The notes: generated by a model from the letters alone, not told the origin. A stretch of DNA of 14,343 bases from DATDRQ01 sp035291645 (GCA_035291645.1 DATDRQ010000053.1:1-14343); one strand, 5' to 3'; counted from the first letter of the stretch, positions 1 through 7,020 are shown. A program made the numbers and translations.

Positions 1-10
1 ATGGATACGG

Positions 11-1846
11 ATGTCTGCAGTTCAAGAGAAATTAAAGATGGAACCCGTAGTCGAGATTGGTTCTGTGGTCAATGATTTCTCGATCACCGTCGGCACGCCG
101 AACGGTTCGGGAAGCCAGACCTCCAACCTGACGATCCTGCGGGCGCTGTTCAAGATGGGTATCCCAGTCTCAGGTAAAAACCTGTTTCCCTCGAATATCC
201 AGGGACTGCCGACCTGGTATACCATCCGGGTCAACAAGGATGGTTTCCTGGCCCGGCGGGACGAGCACGAAGTGGTCGTCGCCATGAACCCGGACTCGTT
301 TGCCCACGACCTGACGGAAGTGCAGCCTGGGGGAGCATTCTTCTACGCGGATGATATCCGCATGCCGATCAACCGGGAGGACATCGTGGCGTATCCGATG
401 CCGGTCAAGCAAATCGTGAAGGAATCGGATGCGCCGTCGAACTTGAAGAACTACATCGCCAATATGGTGTATGTAGGCGTGGTCGCCCAGATGCTGGGGG
501 TCGACCTGGACAAGATCCACCAGGCGCTCGAGTTCCACTTCAAAGGCAAGCAGAAGCCGATCGACCTGAATTACGGGGTCGTGCAGAAGGCGGCAGCCTG
601 GGCAGCCGATAAGTTGGAAAAGCGCGATCCGTACCGGGTAGAGCCGATGAACGCCACCGCGGGGTACATCATGGCGGATGGGAACACCGCCGCGGCCCTG
701 GGCTCGATATACGGCGGCGTGCAGTTCGCGGCCTGGTACCCGATCACGCCGGCCTCCAGCCTGGCCGAATCGTTGAGCGAGTATCTGCCGACTCTGCGGA
801 AGGACCCGGAGACCGGCAAGAACACCTTCGCGGTGGTCCAGGCGGAGGACGAGCTGGCAGCGATCGGTATGGCGGTGGGAGCCGGCTTCTCCGGATTGCG
901 GGCCATGACCTCGACTTCCGGACCCGGGCTGAGCCTGATGGTGGAATACGCCGGGCTGGCTTATTACGCCGAGGTGCCGATCGTCATCTGGGACGTGCAA
1001 CGGGTCGGTCCCAGCACGGGTTTGCCGACGCGCACCTCCCAGGCCGATATCAGCATGGTGTACTTCATGGGGCATGGGGATTCCCAGAATGTGATGCTGC
1101 TGCCAGGACCGATCAACGAATGCTTCGAGTTCGGCTGGCGGGCATTTGACCTGGCCGAGCGACTGCAAACGCCGGTCTTCGTGCTCAGCGACCTGGACCT
1201 CGGCATGAACCAGTGGATGACCAGGCCGTTCGAATACCCCGACGAGCCGATAGATCGCGGGAAAGTGCTTTGGGAAGAGGACCTGGAGCGGATGAACGGC
1301 AGGTGGGGTCGCTATTTGGACGCCGACGGGGACGGCATCCCCTACCGGACCGTGCCCGGCAACAAGCACCCGGCGGCGGCTTATTTTGCCCGCGGCACCG
1401 GTCACAACGAGTTTGCCCGCTATTCGGAAGATGATAAGGATTACGAGCGCAACATGCTGCGCCTGAAGAAGAAGTACGATACCGCCCGAGACCTGGTCCC
1501 CAAACCTTTCGTCGAAACGATGGAAGGCGCCAATCTTGGGATCCTGGCGTTTGGTTCGACCGAGGCGGCGATCCAGGAGGCGCGCCTGCACCTGGCGAAG
1601 GCTGGCGTCCCGACGGATTTCCTGCGGCTGCGGGCGATCCCGTTCACGCAGGAGGTGACCGATTTCGTGCGCGACCACGAAAAGGTGTACGTGATCGAGA
1701 TGAACCGGGATGGGCAGCTGCACCAGCTGCTGTCCCTGGAATATGCAAACCAATGCGTGAAGTTAATCTCCCTCGCCTACCTGGACGGGCTGCCGATGAC
1801 CGCCCGTTACGTGGAAGAGGCGATTTTAGCCAAGGAGGCCAAATAA
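11..1846 (+). CDS. korA: 2-oxoacid:ferredoxin oxidoreductase, fused gamma-alpha subunit (KorA type)
   Basis: With KorB it catalyses oxidative decarboxylation of a 2-oxoacid, most likely 2-oxoglutarate, to the acyl-CoA while reducing ferredoxin in the cytoplasm. Residues 1-200 form the gamma domain (GxGSQTSN near 33-40 and SGKNLFPSNIQGLPTWY near 54-70). The alpha pyrimidine-binding domain follows, with GNTAAALGS (224-232), the signature YPITP (243-247) and GPSTGLPTRTSQ (333-344). At 611 residues it has the usual length for a gamma-alpha fusion. The start at 11 is the first in-frame ATG, but only 10 bases lie upstream, so its ribosome site cannot be judged; ATG 38 is an alternative. korB starts 2 bases after the stop, so the two are surely one operon. 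The substrate (2-oxoglutarate versus another 2-oxoacid) cannot be fixed from sequence alone. Confidence 0.93.
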   Translation: MSAVQEKLKMEPVVEIGSVVNDFSITVGTPNGSGSQTSNLTILRALFKMGIPVSGKNLFPSNIQGLPTWYTIRVNKDGFLARRDEHEVVVAMNPDSFAHDLTEVQPGGAFFYADDIRMPINREDIVAYPMPVKQIVKESDAPSNLKNYIANMVYVGVVAQMLGVDLDKIHQALEFHFKGKQKPIDLNYGVVQKAAAWAADKLEKRDPYRVEPMNATAGYIMADGNTAAALGSIYGGVQFAAWYPITPASSLAESLSEYLPTLRKDPETGKNTFAVVQAEDELAAIGMAVGAGFSGLRAMTSTSGPGLSLMVEYAGLAYYAEVPIVIWDVQRVGPSTGLPTRTSQADISMVYFMGHGDSQNVMLLPGPINECFEFGWRAFDLAERLQTPVFVLSDLDLGMNQWMTRPFEYPDEPIDRGKVLWEEDLERMNGRWGRYLDADGDGIPYRTVPGNKHPAAAYFARGTGHNEFARYSEDDKDYERNMLRLKKKYDTARDLVPKPFVETMEGANLGILAFGSTEAAIQEARLHLAKAGVPTDFLRLRAIPFTQEVTDFVRDHEKVYVIEMNRDGQLHQLLSLEYANQCVKLISLAYLDGLPMTARYVEEAILAKEAK

Positions 1847-1848
1847 CC

Positions 1849-2898
1849 ATGGCAGAACAGACGACTGAGACCCGCGCGCGCGCGCAAGTCAACCTGATAG
1901 GGCTGGAAAAAAGCGATTACCGCGGCCAGCCGAGCACGCTCTGCCAGGGCTGCGGGCACAACTCGATCTCCAGCCAGATCATCGCGGCCTGCTACGAGCT
2001 GAACCTGGCGCCGGAGAAAGTGATCAAGTTCAGCGGGATCGGCTGCTCGAGCAAGAGCCCGGCGTACTTTTTAGGACGATCGTTTGGGTTTAACGGGCTG
2101 CACGGGCGCATGCCTTCCCTGGCGACCGGGACGATGTTCGGCGACCATACCCTGCGGGCGATCGGCGTTAGCGGCGACGGGGACACCGCCAGCATCGGTA
2201 TGGGCCAGTTCAAGCACGTCATGCGCCGCAACCTGCCGATGGTCTACATCGTGGAAAATAACGGGGTTTACGGACTGACCAAAGGGCAGTTCTCTGCCAC
2301 GGCGGAGAGCGGCCTGACCTTGAAATCCTACGGGACCAATCCTTATATGCCGATCGACATCGCCTGGGAGGCGCTGGTCGGGCGAGCGACATTTGTGGCG
2401 CGCTCATTTGCCGGGGACCCCAAGCAGGTTAAAGAGCTGATCAAGGCCGGAATGAGCCACCGCGGTATCGCCGTGCTGGACATCATCAGCCCGTGCGTGA
2501 CCTTCAACAACACCGACGATTCGATGCACTCCTACGCCTGGGGCAAGGATCACGAGGTGGCTCTGCATGAGCTGTCCTACGTCCCGCCGCTCGAGGAGAT
2601 CGAGGTGGAGTATGAAGAGGGCGAGTCGATCGACGTGACCATGCACGACGGCTCGACCGTCATCCTGAAGAAACTGGAGCACGATTACGATCCGACCGAC
2701 CGCAGGCGTGCGTTGGAGATCCTGGAAGAAGCCAATGCCAAGAACTGGCTGATCACCGGATTGATCTATATCGATACCGCCGAGGCGAACCTGATCGAGA
2801 TCCACAATCTGGTCGATACGCCGCTAAACCGGCTACAGGAGAAGGATATCCGCCCCGGGCGCGAGACGATCGATATAGTCAACGCGATGATGTTCTGA
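1849..2898 (+). CDS. korB: 2-oxoacid:ferredoxin oxidoreductase beta subunit (KorB type)
   Basis: This is the thiamine-pyrophosphate-binding catalytic partner of KorA. Visible motifs are CQGCGH (32-37), the FSGIGCSS turn (61-68) that adds a third Cys, HGRMPSLATG (85-94), the GDGD TPP/Mg motif (109-112) and ENNGVYGLTKGQ (136-147). The Cys residues fit the single [4Fe-4S] cluster of this family; no separate ferredoxin domain is present. The frame is open back to 1753 inside korA, but ATG 1849 is chosen because AAGGAGG (1832-1838) lies 10 bases before it and homologous chains begin near here. That gives 349 residues, normal for KorB or slightly long. The C-terminal part (about 240-349) is acidic and continues past the core beta fold. 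A hairpin and an intrinsic terminator follow the stop. Confidence 0.93.
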   Translation: MAEQTTETRARAQVNLIGLEKSDYRGQPSTLCQGCGHNSISSQIIAACYELNLAPEKVIKFSGIGCSSKSPAYFLGRSFGFNGLHGRMPSLATGTMFGDHTLRAIGVSGDGDTASIGMGQFKHVMRRNLPMVYIVENNGVYGLTKGQFSATAESGLTLKSYGTNPYMPIDIAWEALVGRATFVARSFAGDPKQVKELIKAGMSHRGIAVLDIISPCVTFNNTDDSMHSYAWGKDHEVALHELSYVPPLEEIEVEYEEGESIDVTMHDGSTVILKKLEHDYDPTDRRRALEILEEANAKNWLITGLIYIDTAEANLIEIHNLVDTPLNRLQEKDIRPGRETIDIVNAMMF

Positions 2899-2907
2899 TG
2901 CTCATAG

Positions 2908-2936
2908 ACTGGTCCGGGTGCCTTCGCCGGACCAGT
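2908..2936 (+). other. Perfect 10-bp hairpin just after korB
   Basis: ACTGGTCCGG (2908-2917) and CCGGACCAGT (2927-2936) are exact inverted repeats around a 9-base loop, 9 bases after the korB stop. No T run follows, so it is not an intrinsic terminator itself. It may protect the 3' end of the korAB message or assist the terminator that begins 12 bases later. Confidence 0.6.
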
Positions 2937-2947
2937 GATAGTGCCAG

Positions 2948-2986
2948 CGATCACCCCGGGTTTCTTGCCTGGGGTGATCGTTTTTT
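2948..2986 (+). terminator. Intrinsic terminator of korAB
   Basis: CGATCACCCC (2948-2957) pairs exactly with GGGGTGATCG (2971-2980). The stem extends by about three more pairs (one G-T) around a 7-base loop and is followed directly by TTTTTT (2981-2986). This is a textbook Rho-independent terminator reading out of korB. Confidence 0.9.
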
Positions 2987-3039
2987 CGCACCGCTGGCAG
3001 GCGCGCGAAAGTACTTTTTATCTATTAATCGGGTGTCGC

Positions 3040-3069
3040 TTGAGGTTACAATAGAATATCTGTTATGAT
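3040..3069 (+). promoter_or_regulatory. Sigma-70-type promoter candidate for the acyltransferase gene
   Basis: TTGAGG (3040-3045) and TATGAT (3064-3069) are separated by 18 bases and match the -35 and -10 consensus at 4/6 and 5/6 positions. They lie between the korB terminator and the next gene. A second -10-like TACAAT at 3047-3052 has a weaker -35 partner. The call rests on sequence match only. Confidence 0.45.
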
Positions 3070-3077
3070 AAGAGCAG

Positions 3078-3124
3078 GCAGCGCGGTAGCCACCGATCAG
3101 GTGATTCCCGGGTTGGTCCGCTGC
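3078..3124 (+). other. Structured GC-rich leader before the acyltransferase gene
   Basis: GCAGCG (3078-3083) can pair with CGCTGC (3119-3124). The enclosed stretch holds a smaller CACC/GGTG repeat (3091-3094 and 3100-3103). If transcription starts just after the TATGAT element, this would be a hairpin filling most of the 5' leader. I recognise no riboswitch family. Confidence 0.3.
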
Positions 3125-3135
3125 AACTTATTGAT

Positions 3136-4251
3136 ATGGAAAATACTCAGCAATTGAAACCAATCCCCTGGGGGGATCAGGGGAATGTAACCGACGCAAG
3201 CCGCACAACCCATCAAATCGTCGAGTTCGATTTCCTGCGAACGGTTGCCATCCTGTTGTTATTCCTCCACCATGGAGGCATCTACAACTTTTCGGTTTTC
3301 TCGCTCTCATTGGAGATTTTTAAACCTTATATCGAACAATTGTTACTCGGTTCGTTCGTGTTCATGGCGGGGTATCTTTCGGTAAATTCCCTGGAAAAAT
3401 CGACGTTGGTAGGATTCTTTAGGAGAAGATTGTTCCGGGTCTATCTCCCATACCTGGTTGCCCTGATTCTATTTGTACTCATACTCGACCTGGATGTCAC
3501 CAGGCTCGATCTGGTGATCCACCTGATCGGCGCCCAGATGCTGCTTTCGCCCGAATTCACGGAGCCAATCCTGACCCTCTGGTATGTAGGATTAATCCTT
3601 ACCTTCTATATTATCTTTGGGAGTTTGTATAAATCCTTTAAATCACCGCTCTACCTGGCGATTGCCGTCGTCTTGATTTTTGCGATCACCTATACCCTGC
3701 GGCTTGAGTGGGGGATCATCGGGCGGCGGTTCTTCTACTTCTTTTTCATCTTCGCAGCCGGCATCCTGTGCGCAAAGACCAGGAAGTTAAGGGTCTTGAC
3801 TACCGATAGATACTTCTTTATCGATAAACTTCTATTGCTTTTATTCGGAATCTTTTTTTATGGTGTCTACGCAGACGAGAATGAATTCCCCCTCTTTTTA
3901 CCCAGATTGCTGGCGATGGATATTTACATCCTGGCGGCGGTGATCACGATCCTCAGTTTTGCCAGGCTCTACCGGAAGTATCTATCCAATATCTGGTTGA
4001 TCTCGATCATCTCTTACTCTGCATTCTTCGCTTACCTTTTGCATCGACCGATCTGGAAAGCGCTCCTGTCGGTCTATACACCTCCGACGGAGCAACTCAC
4101 CGCTTTATACCAGATCCTCTTCGGTTCGGCGGTTGTGGTGGTCCTGTCTTTCGCTCTCCAAAAGACCTATAACCGGTTTTCGACACGCCTGATGGATAGG
4201 CAAACCCTGGCTACCCCTCACAAGCCGGATAGTTCTTACTCCGCACGTTGA
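3136..4251 (+). CDS. Membrane acyltransferase, acyltransferase-3 family
   Basis: This is a predicted integral membrane O-acyltransferase of the OafA/OpgC type, which moves acetyl or other acyl groups onto sugars, polysaccharides or lipids at the cytoplasmic membrane. The family's N-terminal signature is visible: IVEFDFLRTVAILLLFLHH (28-46), with the conserved Asp-x-x-Arg (32-35) and the His pair (45-46) at the end of TM1. FMAGYLS (76-82) and FFRRRLFRVYLPYL (94-107) follow, then about eight more hydrophobic helices to residue 342 and a conserved-looking HRPIW (303-307). At 371 residues it is close to the usual single-domain length. No convincing Shine-Dalgarno motif precedes ATG 3136, and no in-frame ATG, GTG or TTG lies just upstream. 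It stands alone between a terminator and a convergent operon, so the acceptor is unknown. Confidence 0.8.
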   Translation: MENTQQLKPIPWGDQGNVTDASRTTHQIVEFDFLRTVAILLLFLHHGGIYNFSVFSLSLEIFKPYIEQLLLGSFVFMAGYLSVNSLEKSTLVGFFRRRLFRVYLPYLVALILFVLILDLDVTRLDLVIHLIGAQMLLSPEFTEPILTLWYVGLILTFYIIFGSLYKSFKSPLYLAIAVVLIFAITYTLRLEWGIIGRRFFYFFFIFAAGILCAKTRKLRVLTTDRYFFIDKLLLLLFGIFFYGVYADENEFPLFLPRLLAMDIYILAAVITILSFARLYRKYLSNIWLISIISYSAFFAYLLHRPIWKALLSVYTPPTEQLTALYQILFGSAVVVVLSFALQKTYNRFSTRLMDRQTLATPHKPDSSYSAR

Positions 4252-4291
4252 TCCGGCCACAACCGGTTTCCCGATCCCGATTTCTCAGTCT

Positions 4292-4459
4292 TCAGCAACA
4301 CTCGAAGTGAAGACCGCAGCGCGGGCAGTTCGTCTGGCCCCAGACGATCAGCGCGATCGGCTCTCCGCAGCGCGGGCAGGCGTCCAGGTCAGAGGGGGAC
4401 TGGATGGGGATCTGGCTTTCTTCTTCTTGATTGACCTGCTCTTCTATTTCCAGGCACAT
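4292..4459 (-). CDS. Small zinc-ribbon protein (55 residues)
   Basis: The minus strand from ATG (4459-4457) to TGA (4294-4292) encodes 55 residues: an acidic N-terminal stretch (EIEEQVNQEEE, 4-14), then CPRCG (28-32) and CPRCG (45-49), and a Cys-Cys end. Two C-x2-C knuckles 13 residues apart form a typical zinc ribbon. The start lies 1 base after the stop of the metallo-hydrolase gene, and an in-frame TGA a few codons upstream fixes this ATG as the first possible start. The pair is probably translationally coupled, as there is no strong ribosome site. The function is unknown; such ribbons bind nucleic acid or protein partners. The spaced pair of knuckles on the strand of its neighbour makes chance unlikely. 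Confidence 0.72.
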   Translation of the reverse strand: MCLEIEEQVNQEEESQIPIQSPSDLDACPRCGEPIALIVWGQTNCPRCGLHFECC

Positions 4460-4460
4460 A

Positions 4461-5387
4461 TCAGGCTTGCTTCACGCGGTGCTTCTGCCAGTAGCGCTGC
4501 ATGCCGCGGGTGGACATCCAGGATGGGTTGGCGGCTTCGTATACATCGATCAGTTGCGCGGGAACGCCATTCGCTTGAGAGCGCTGCCCAGCCCAGGCGA
4601 GGAATTCTTCATTGACGAGGTCGAAAGGCGGGTTCGAGGGCAGGTTTGCCTCCATCCAGGCTTCGATCTCGTCCAAGGCTCTCTCCAGGGCGGCAAGGTG
4701 CCAGGTGGGGTCGTCGAAGACGCCGAAGTGGGTAGGGGCGATGATGTCGAAATCCTGTTGCTTGAGTTTGGCGAGACTCGCTCGCCACTCTTCCAGGTTG
4801 AACTCAGGAGGCGGCATGGGCAGGCGCAGGTGGTGGATGCCCTGCAAGCGCACGCCGCCGACGTCTCCGCTGAAGCAGGTGTTTTCATAAAGATAGGCGA
4901 AGTGGTGGTTGGCGTGTCCCGGGGTATCGAGCGGGCAGAGCTCCAGGCCATGGACATCCACGGATTGGCCATCCTCTAACACCGAGAGACGATCCGGGGG
5001 GACCGGCAGGAACTCGCCCCACAGCGTTTCCATGCTATCCCCATAAATCCGCCCGGCACTGGCGAGCAGCTTACCCGGGTCGAGCAGGTGGGGAGCGCCG
5101 ACCGGGTGGACGTGGATGCGGGCGCCCTGGCTGGCGAGCCAGCCGCTCGCCCCGGCATGGTCCAGGTGGATGTGGGTGAGGAAGACATCGCTGATATTCG
5201 AAGCGGAGTAACCGAGTTCGTTTAAACCGGACTGTAAAGCCGGAATGGTGGAGCCCGGACCGCACTCGATTAAGGCGGCCCCGTAAGGATGAGGCAACAA
5301 GTACACCGCGATCGCGCCGGTGAGACCCAAGAAATTCAGGTCGATGGTTTGGATACTCTTCTCACGGTTTTGGAAAATCTGGACCAT
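4461..5387 (-). CDS. MBL-fold metallo-hydrolase
   Basis: This is a metallo-beta-lactamase superfamily hydrolase with a binuclear metal site, most like the glyoxalase-II-like branch. Visible ligands are T-H-x-H-x-D-H (71-77), His158 in DTPGHANHH, Asp175 in CFSGDVGG and His220 in APTHFG. Residues 17-45 give the usual opening strands (LNFLGLTGAIAVYLL, IECGPGS). The helical C-terminal region (225-308), rich in Trp and Glu, resembles the tail of many MBL proteins acting on thioesters or lactones. The substrate is unknown; quorum-quenching lactonase activity is possible but unsupported. ATG 5387 has only a weak AGGGA ribosome site about 7 bases upstream. It forms an operon with the small zinc-ribbon gene and is transcribed convergently with the acyltransferase and divergently from the peptide gene. 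Confidence 0.87.
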   Translation of the reverse strand: MVQIFQNREKSIQTIDLNFLGLTGAIAVYLLPHPYGAALIECGPGSTIPALQSGLNELGYSASNISDVFLTHIHLDHAGASGWLASQGARIHVHPVGAPHLLDPGKLLASAGRIYGDSMETLWGEFLPVPPDRLSVLEDGQSVDVHGLELCPLDTPGHANHHFAYLYENTCFSGDVGGVRLQGIHHLRLPMPPPEFNLEEWRASLAKLKQQDFDIIAPTHFGVFDDPTWHLAALERALDEIEAWMEANLPSNPPFDLVNEEFLAWAGQRSQANGVPAQLIDVYEAANPSWMSTRGMQRYWQKHRVKQA

Positions 5388-5416
5388 AACGAATCCCTGG
5401 TTTTAGTGTTTTCATA

Positions 5417-5422
5417 AGTATA
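5417..5422 (-). promoter_or_regulatory. Possible -10 element of the MBL/zinc-ribbon operon
   Basis: The minus strand reads TATACT here, 29 bases before the MBL start codon, in an AT-rich stretch. No good -35 box lies at the right distance, so support is limited to this hexamer. Confidence 0.25.
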
Positions 5423-5694
5423 CAACATGTCCTGGGAAGTCCATTTGTTGTGCGCCTTTCATCCGTTATTAAGGATCCAAAAAGCGGTTATAAAAACCAA
5501 AAGAAATTCTAACTATTTTACAATTTTGATCGGGAAACCGGACTCAATTTTCAATAAATGCTGAAAATAATGACATTAATCACTAGACAGATAACCTAAA
5601 CGATGGTATTTATTAACTTGCGCTAATTTTTTTCTCGCAAAATATTTCCGAGGAGGTGCCTGATTCTCCAATCGGACAAACGCTCTTCAAAGCT

Positions 5695-5726
5695 CTGACA
5701 TCCTGTTTGCTATGTTTAGCATAGCA
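5695..5726 (+). promoter_or_regulatory. Promoter candidate overlapped by a perfect palindrome
   Basis: CTGACA (5695-5700) and TAGCAT (5717-5722) could act as -35 and -10 boxes with 16-base spacing (5/6 and 4/6 matches). The 19-base palindrome TGCTATG-N5-CATAGCA (5708-5726) covers the spacer end and the -10 box, the usual place for a repressor operator. The palindrome itself is certain; its role as an operator is inferred. It could instead be an RNA hairpin in the leader. Confidence 0.4.
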
Positions 5727-5727
5727 C

Positions 5728-5748
5728 CCCCTGTCCAGAAGACAGGGG
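5728..5748 (+). other. 8-bp hairpin in the leader of the peptide gene
   Basis: CCCCTGTC (5728-5735) and GACAGGGG (5741-5748) are exact inverted repeats around a 5-base loop, 31 bases before the ribosome site. No T run follows, so a terminator is unlikely. It directly follows the 19-base palindrome and may stabilise the mRNA or affect early transcription. Confidence 0.55.
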
Positions 5749-5779
5749 AGACAATCGAATAACAATCTCCGCACCGTTT

Positions 5780-5784
5780 GGAGG
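5780..5784 (+). promoter_or_regulatory. Strong ribosome binding site of the peptide gene
   Basis: GGAGG lies 7 bases before ATG 5792, among the best sites in the window, and supports this small gene as real. CTCC at 5767-5770 could pair with it weakly. Confidence 0.75.
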
Positions 5785-5791
5785 AAACTGA

Positions 5792-5998
5792 ATGGCACTC
5801 GCACACGTCGTCTACCAGATTTCCACCGATACCGATTTCGCTACTCGCATGCGCTCAGAACCGGAAAAAGCGCTTGCAGAGCGGGGTTGGCACCTGAGCA
5901 AAGAAGAACTCTCCTTTCTACTGGCCAGTCTGACCAAAAAGGCTTTGGGCAAGGACGAGATCTTGGTTTTGGTGAAACCTATGCTTAGATGGAGGTAA
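5792..5998 (+). CDS. ComX-like peptide pheromone precursor candidate (68 residues)
   Basis: This encodes 68 residues with no signal peptide or membrane helix. The middle (15-46) reads like a helical RiPP-type leader, DFATRM..EPEKALAERGW.LSKEELSFLL, resembling the LigA/Os1348-like leader pattern and, loosely, the PEAL..LK segment of Bacillus ComX as I remember it. The tail ends LVKPMLRWR, putting Trp67 next to last. ComX pheromones are cut from the precursor's C-terminus and prenylated on a Trp near that end. The stop overlaps the start of the prenyltransferase gene by 10 bases, and a sensor kinase and regulator follow. GGAGG sits 7 bases before ATG 5792. ComX sequences diverge strongly, so position and Trp placement carry more weight than similarity. 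Alternatives are a small LigA-like protein or another kind of modified peptide. No Cys is present, so it cannot be a lanthipeptide. Confidence 0.6.
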   Translation: MALAHVVYQISTDTDFATRMRSEPEKALAERGWHLSKEELSFLLASLTKKALGKDEILVLVKPMLRWR

Positions 5999-6984
5999 CC
6001 TTATCCAGTTCATTTATACTGGAGAAATTTATTTCCATCCTTCGGCAAATCGATCTTAGCTGGAATCGTTCTGGCGCATGGCAGGATTACCAAACTGCCA
6101 TGCGCCAAACACTACCTAATCTAGAAGACCTACGAAGTACTGATTTTCAGTTTCTTCGTCTAGCACTTCTCCCCGGTTTATGCTGTGAAGGAGCAGGCGG
6201 CCAGTTCGAATGGGCTGACCGAGTCGCAGCTGCCTGGGTGCTTTTCTACAATTCTGCCCACATCCTGGATAATGTTGAGGATAACGACCCGCCTGATCCA
6301 TGCTGGTCAGCTACTGACCCAGGCGTAGCGATTAACGCAGCCTCTGGGTTAATCTTTAGCGCTTACCTATGCCTTCAACAACTTTTTGATAATCACGTTA
6401 ACCGAGAGCTTGCTTTACGCATTATCGATGATTTTTCGAATACCTTGCTAGGAATGGGCAGCGGGCAACACCAAGACCTGCGCGAACCGAATCCGGGATT
6501 GGAGAGCTGGCTTAAGGTTGCGGGGGCAAAATCAGGCAGTTTCTTCGCTCTTGCCTGTCGGGCGGGGTCTCAACTGGCTACGGATGATCCCCAACGCATC
6601 CAGTCCTTCAATAATTTCGGTTATCACCTGGGTATCCTTGTGCAGCTGCTCGATGATATCGGCGATTTTAAGGCTCTTCACCAGGGAGACACACCGGTGC
6701 ATCCTGAAGCCCTGAACCGATCGATGGTCGTCGCATACGCGCTTGAAGTCCTCCCGGAAGAGCAGAATCGGCGACTGCTAGATACTTTGGCGGCGATCGC
6801 GGATGACCCAACTGCAGCCCGAGATGCGATCTACCTTATCGATCAATGCGGAGCTGGGCTGTACCTGGCGATCGAAATTGAAAGACAGCGCCAATCTGGA
6901 TTAAATGCCCTGGCGGCGGCTGCTCCTCAGAATGGAGCGGGGGAGAAACTAACGCTTTTAATGACGGGGTTATTAGAAGAATAA
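5989..6984 (+). CDS. ComQ-like isoprenyl transferase (polyprenyl synthetase fold)
   Basis: This is an all-helical class I isoprenoid enzyme, 331 residues. It probably transfers geranyl, farnesyl or a similar group onto the peptide encoded just upstream. The first acidic motif is DNVEDND (94-100) in place of the usual DDxxD; from memory, ComQ has a closely similar DDLEDED at this point. GQHQDL (159-164) matches GQHDD of ComQ. K-x-G-S-x-x-A-L-A (181-189) and LLDDIGDF (220-227) follow; the last is a good second Asp motif. Chain-elongating prenyl synthases for carotenoids or quinones normally keep a full DDxx(xx)D first motif. The start ATG 5989 lies inside the last codons of the peptide gene, suggesting translational coupling. 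The gene is AT-rich (21 G or C in the 60 bases 6001-6060). An ordinary prenyl diphosphate synthase remains the main alternative. Confidence 0.75.
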   Translation: MEVTLSSSFILEKFISILRQIDLSWNRSGAWQDYQTAMRQTLPNLEDLRSTDFQFLRLALLPGLCCEGAGGQFEWADRVAAAWVLFYNSAHILDNVEDNDPPDPCWSATDPGVAINAASGLIFSAYLCLQQLFDNHVNRELALRIIDDFSNTLLGMGSGQHQDLREPNPGLESWLKVAGAKSGSFFALACRAGSQLATDDPQRIQSFNNFGYHLGILVQLLDDIGDFKALHQGDTPVHPEALNRSMVVAYALEVLPEEQNRRLLDTLAAIADDPTAARDAIYLIDQCGAGLYLAIEIERQRQSGLNALAAAAPQNGAGEKLTLLMTGLLEE

Positions 6985-7020
6985 ATCACTTATTTGCAGT
7001 TATTAAAGAAATAAGCCCAC

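Larger units (their letters stand above)
5388..5791. other. 404-base AT-rich intergenic region between divergent operons
   Basis: I see no convincing gene here. One hand-counted 60-base block (5521-5580) has 18 G or C, against 35 of 60 in a korA block (1681-1740). From left to right it holds the MBL promoter candidate, a small GGTT/AACC repeat (5486-5498), a TTGCG/CGCAA repeat spaced 13 apart (about 5618-5640), an isolated AGGAGG (5651-5656) with no good start behind it, then the palindrome, hairpin and ribosome site listed separately. It probably carries the control region of the peptide operon. Confidence 0.6.

Noticed and set aside
170..1753. Long open frame on the minus strand opposite korA
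   Set aside because: It lies wholly opposite a clear enzyme gene in GC-rich coding DNA, has low-complexity basic composition and no recognisable motif, and is a typical shadow.
3071..3130. tRNA-like or riboswitch-like appearance of the GC-rich leader
   Set aside because: There is no T-arm or anticodon arrangement and no match to riboswitch cores that I can recall.
4250..4314. Terminator between the convergent acyltransferase and zinc-ribbon genes
   Set aside because: Short repeats exist (GTCTTCA 4288-4294 with TGAAGAC 4308-4314, and AACCGGTT near 4261), but none has a T run, and one overlaps the coding end.
4431..4979. Plus-strand frame of 182 codons opposite the MBL gene
   Set aside because: The minus strand here encodes a complete metal-binding motif set; the plus frame is its shadow.
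5618..5640. TTGCG-N13-CGCAA as a ComA-type box
   Set aside because: The Bacillus ComA site has a 4-base spacer and longer arms. This repeat is short and wrongly spaced, and the local regulator has no DNA-binding domain.
5656..5724. Possible 22-residue GTG-started peptide beginning at an AGGAGG
   Set aside because: The AGGAGG overlaps the GTG itself instead of lying at a workable distance before it, and the frame runs through the palindrome. The strong ribosome site at 5780 serves a better peptide gene.
5613..5804. 63-residue minus-strand frame across the intergenic region
   Set aside because: It covers the promoter, palindromes and ribosome site of the peptide gene and has no motif or good start context.
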